From the NCBI GenBank assembly GCA_027592485.1, contig JAQCKL010000375.1, forward strand, positions 1 to 5,112: 5,112 nt of DNA, given 5' to 3'. The notes beneath the pieces are model-generated. The model was not told the DNA's origin. It saw nothing but the letters and a program-made list of their open reading frames with translations, and ran no database searches. The position numbers and the translations under genes are program-made. How positions within the stretch are numbered: the stretch's first letter is position 1; every line of letters starts with the position of its first letter. Below, one piece after another: positions 4,919-5,112 of this stretch. Source of the stretch: Cyanobacteriota bacterium. Lineage in GTDB: Bacteria > Cyanobacteriota > Cyanobacteriia > Phormidesmidales > Phormidesmidaceae.

Positions 4919-5112
4919 TCTGCGGCCTTGCCAGCTTGCACGTCATCCGAAAGCAAACGTTACAACTCTCAGCTCAAAAACATATTCAGACACCTCTGCG
5001 AGCGTGGAAACCCCTTGATGGTGGCGAAATACAAAAATCTGAAGATATATAGCAGTCGCCAATTGCATTAAGACATAAGCTAGAAGCATTTCCCATCTCC
5101 GGTGAGTGCCAT
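4919..5112. other. AT-richer non-coding tail downstream of rqcH
   Basis: No gene, canonical terminator or RNA is recognised in these 194 bases. From about 4960 the sequence is visibly richer in A and T than the rest of the window and contains no HIP1. A TATATAGCAGTC stretch at 5046-5057 resembles the outer ends of some cyanobacterial IS630/Tc1-type elements, which insert at TA. Without the other end beyond the window, this remains a weak suggestion. Confidence 0.35.

Noticed and set aside
4843..5052. 69-residue plus-strand open frame spanning the end of rqcH
   Set aside because: It starts within the rqcH coding sequence in another frame and shows no recognisable domain or ribosome-binding site.

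Overview
The window looks cyanobacterial. The octamer GCGATCGC (HIP1) occurs nine times in 5.1 kb (starts at 216, 527, 621, 1398, 1927, 2099, 3243, 4092, 4313), where well under one is expected by chance, and every recognisable protein has a typical cyanobacterial form. Base composition is moderately GC-rich, except for a distinctly AT-richer tail after about 4960. I cannot assign a genus.

Layout. (1) 1-863, plus: the C-terminal part of a MATE/DinF-type efflux transporter, cut by the window start. (2) 864-961: a convergent gap. (3) 962-1396, minus: sufE, the sulfur-acceptor partner of a cysteine desulfurase. (4) 1397-1479: a compact sufE upstream region with a good -10 box and overlapping dyads. 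(5) 1480-2382, minus: a DUF2236/MpaB-family oxygenase-like protein. (6) 2383-2577: a spacer with a GC-rich hairpin. (7) 2578-2838, minus: remA (DUF370). (8) 2839-3151: a 313-base divergent regulatory region rich in dyads and repeats. (9) 3152-4918, plus: a full-length NFACT protein (RqcH/Rqc2 type, bacterial ribosome quality control). (10) 4919-5112: an AT-richer tail with no gene I can support.

How they fit together. rqcH and remA are transcribed away from each other. In Bacillus subtilis the counterparts (yloA/rqcH and ylzA/remA) also lie close together, just before gmk and the omega-subunit gene, so this pairing is probably an old neighbourhood that has been rearranged. Here the gene after remA is an MpaB-like protein, not gmk. 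The minus-strand genes remA, the MpaB-like gene and sufE are co-directional, but the spacers of 195 and 83 bases and a separate -10 box before sufE argue against one simple operon.

The most unusual signal is in the divergent region. An identical 10-mer, GGCTAGAGAT, sits exactly 38 bases before the start codon of both remA and rqcH, in mirror orientation. Between the two copies lie several perfect short dyads and a small family of GCTTACC-like heptamers. No complete new defence or mobile system is visible; this paired control region is the best candidate for something undescribed.
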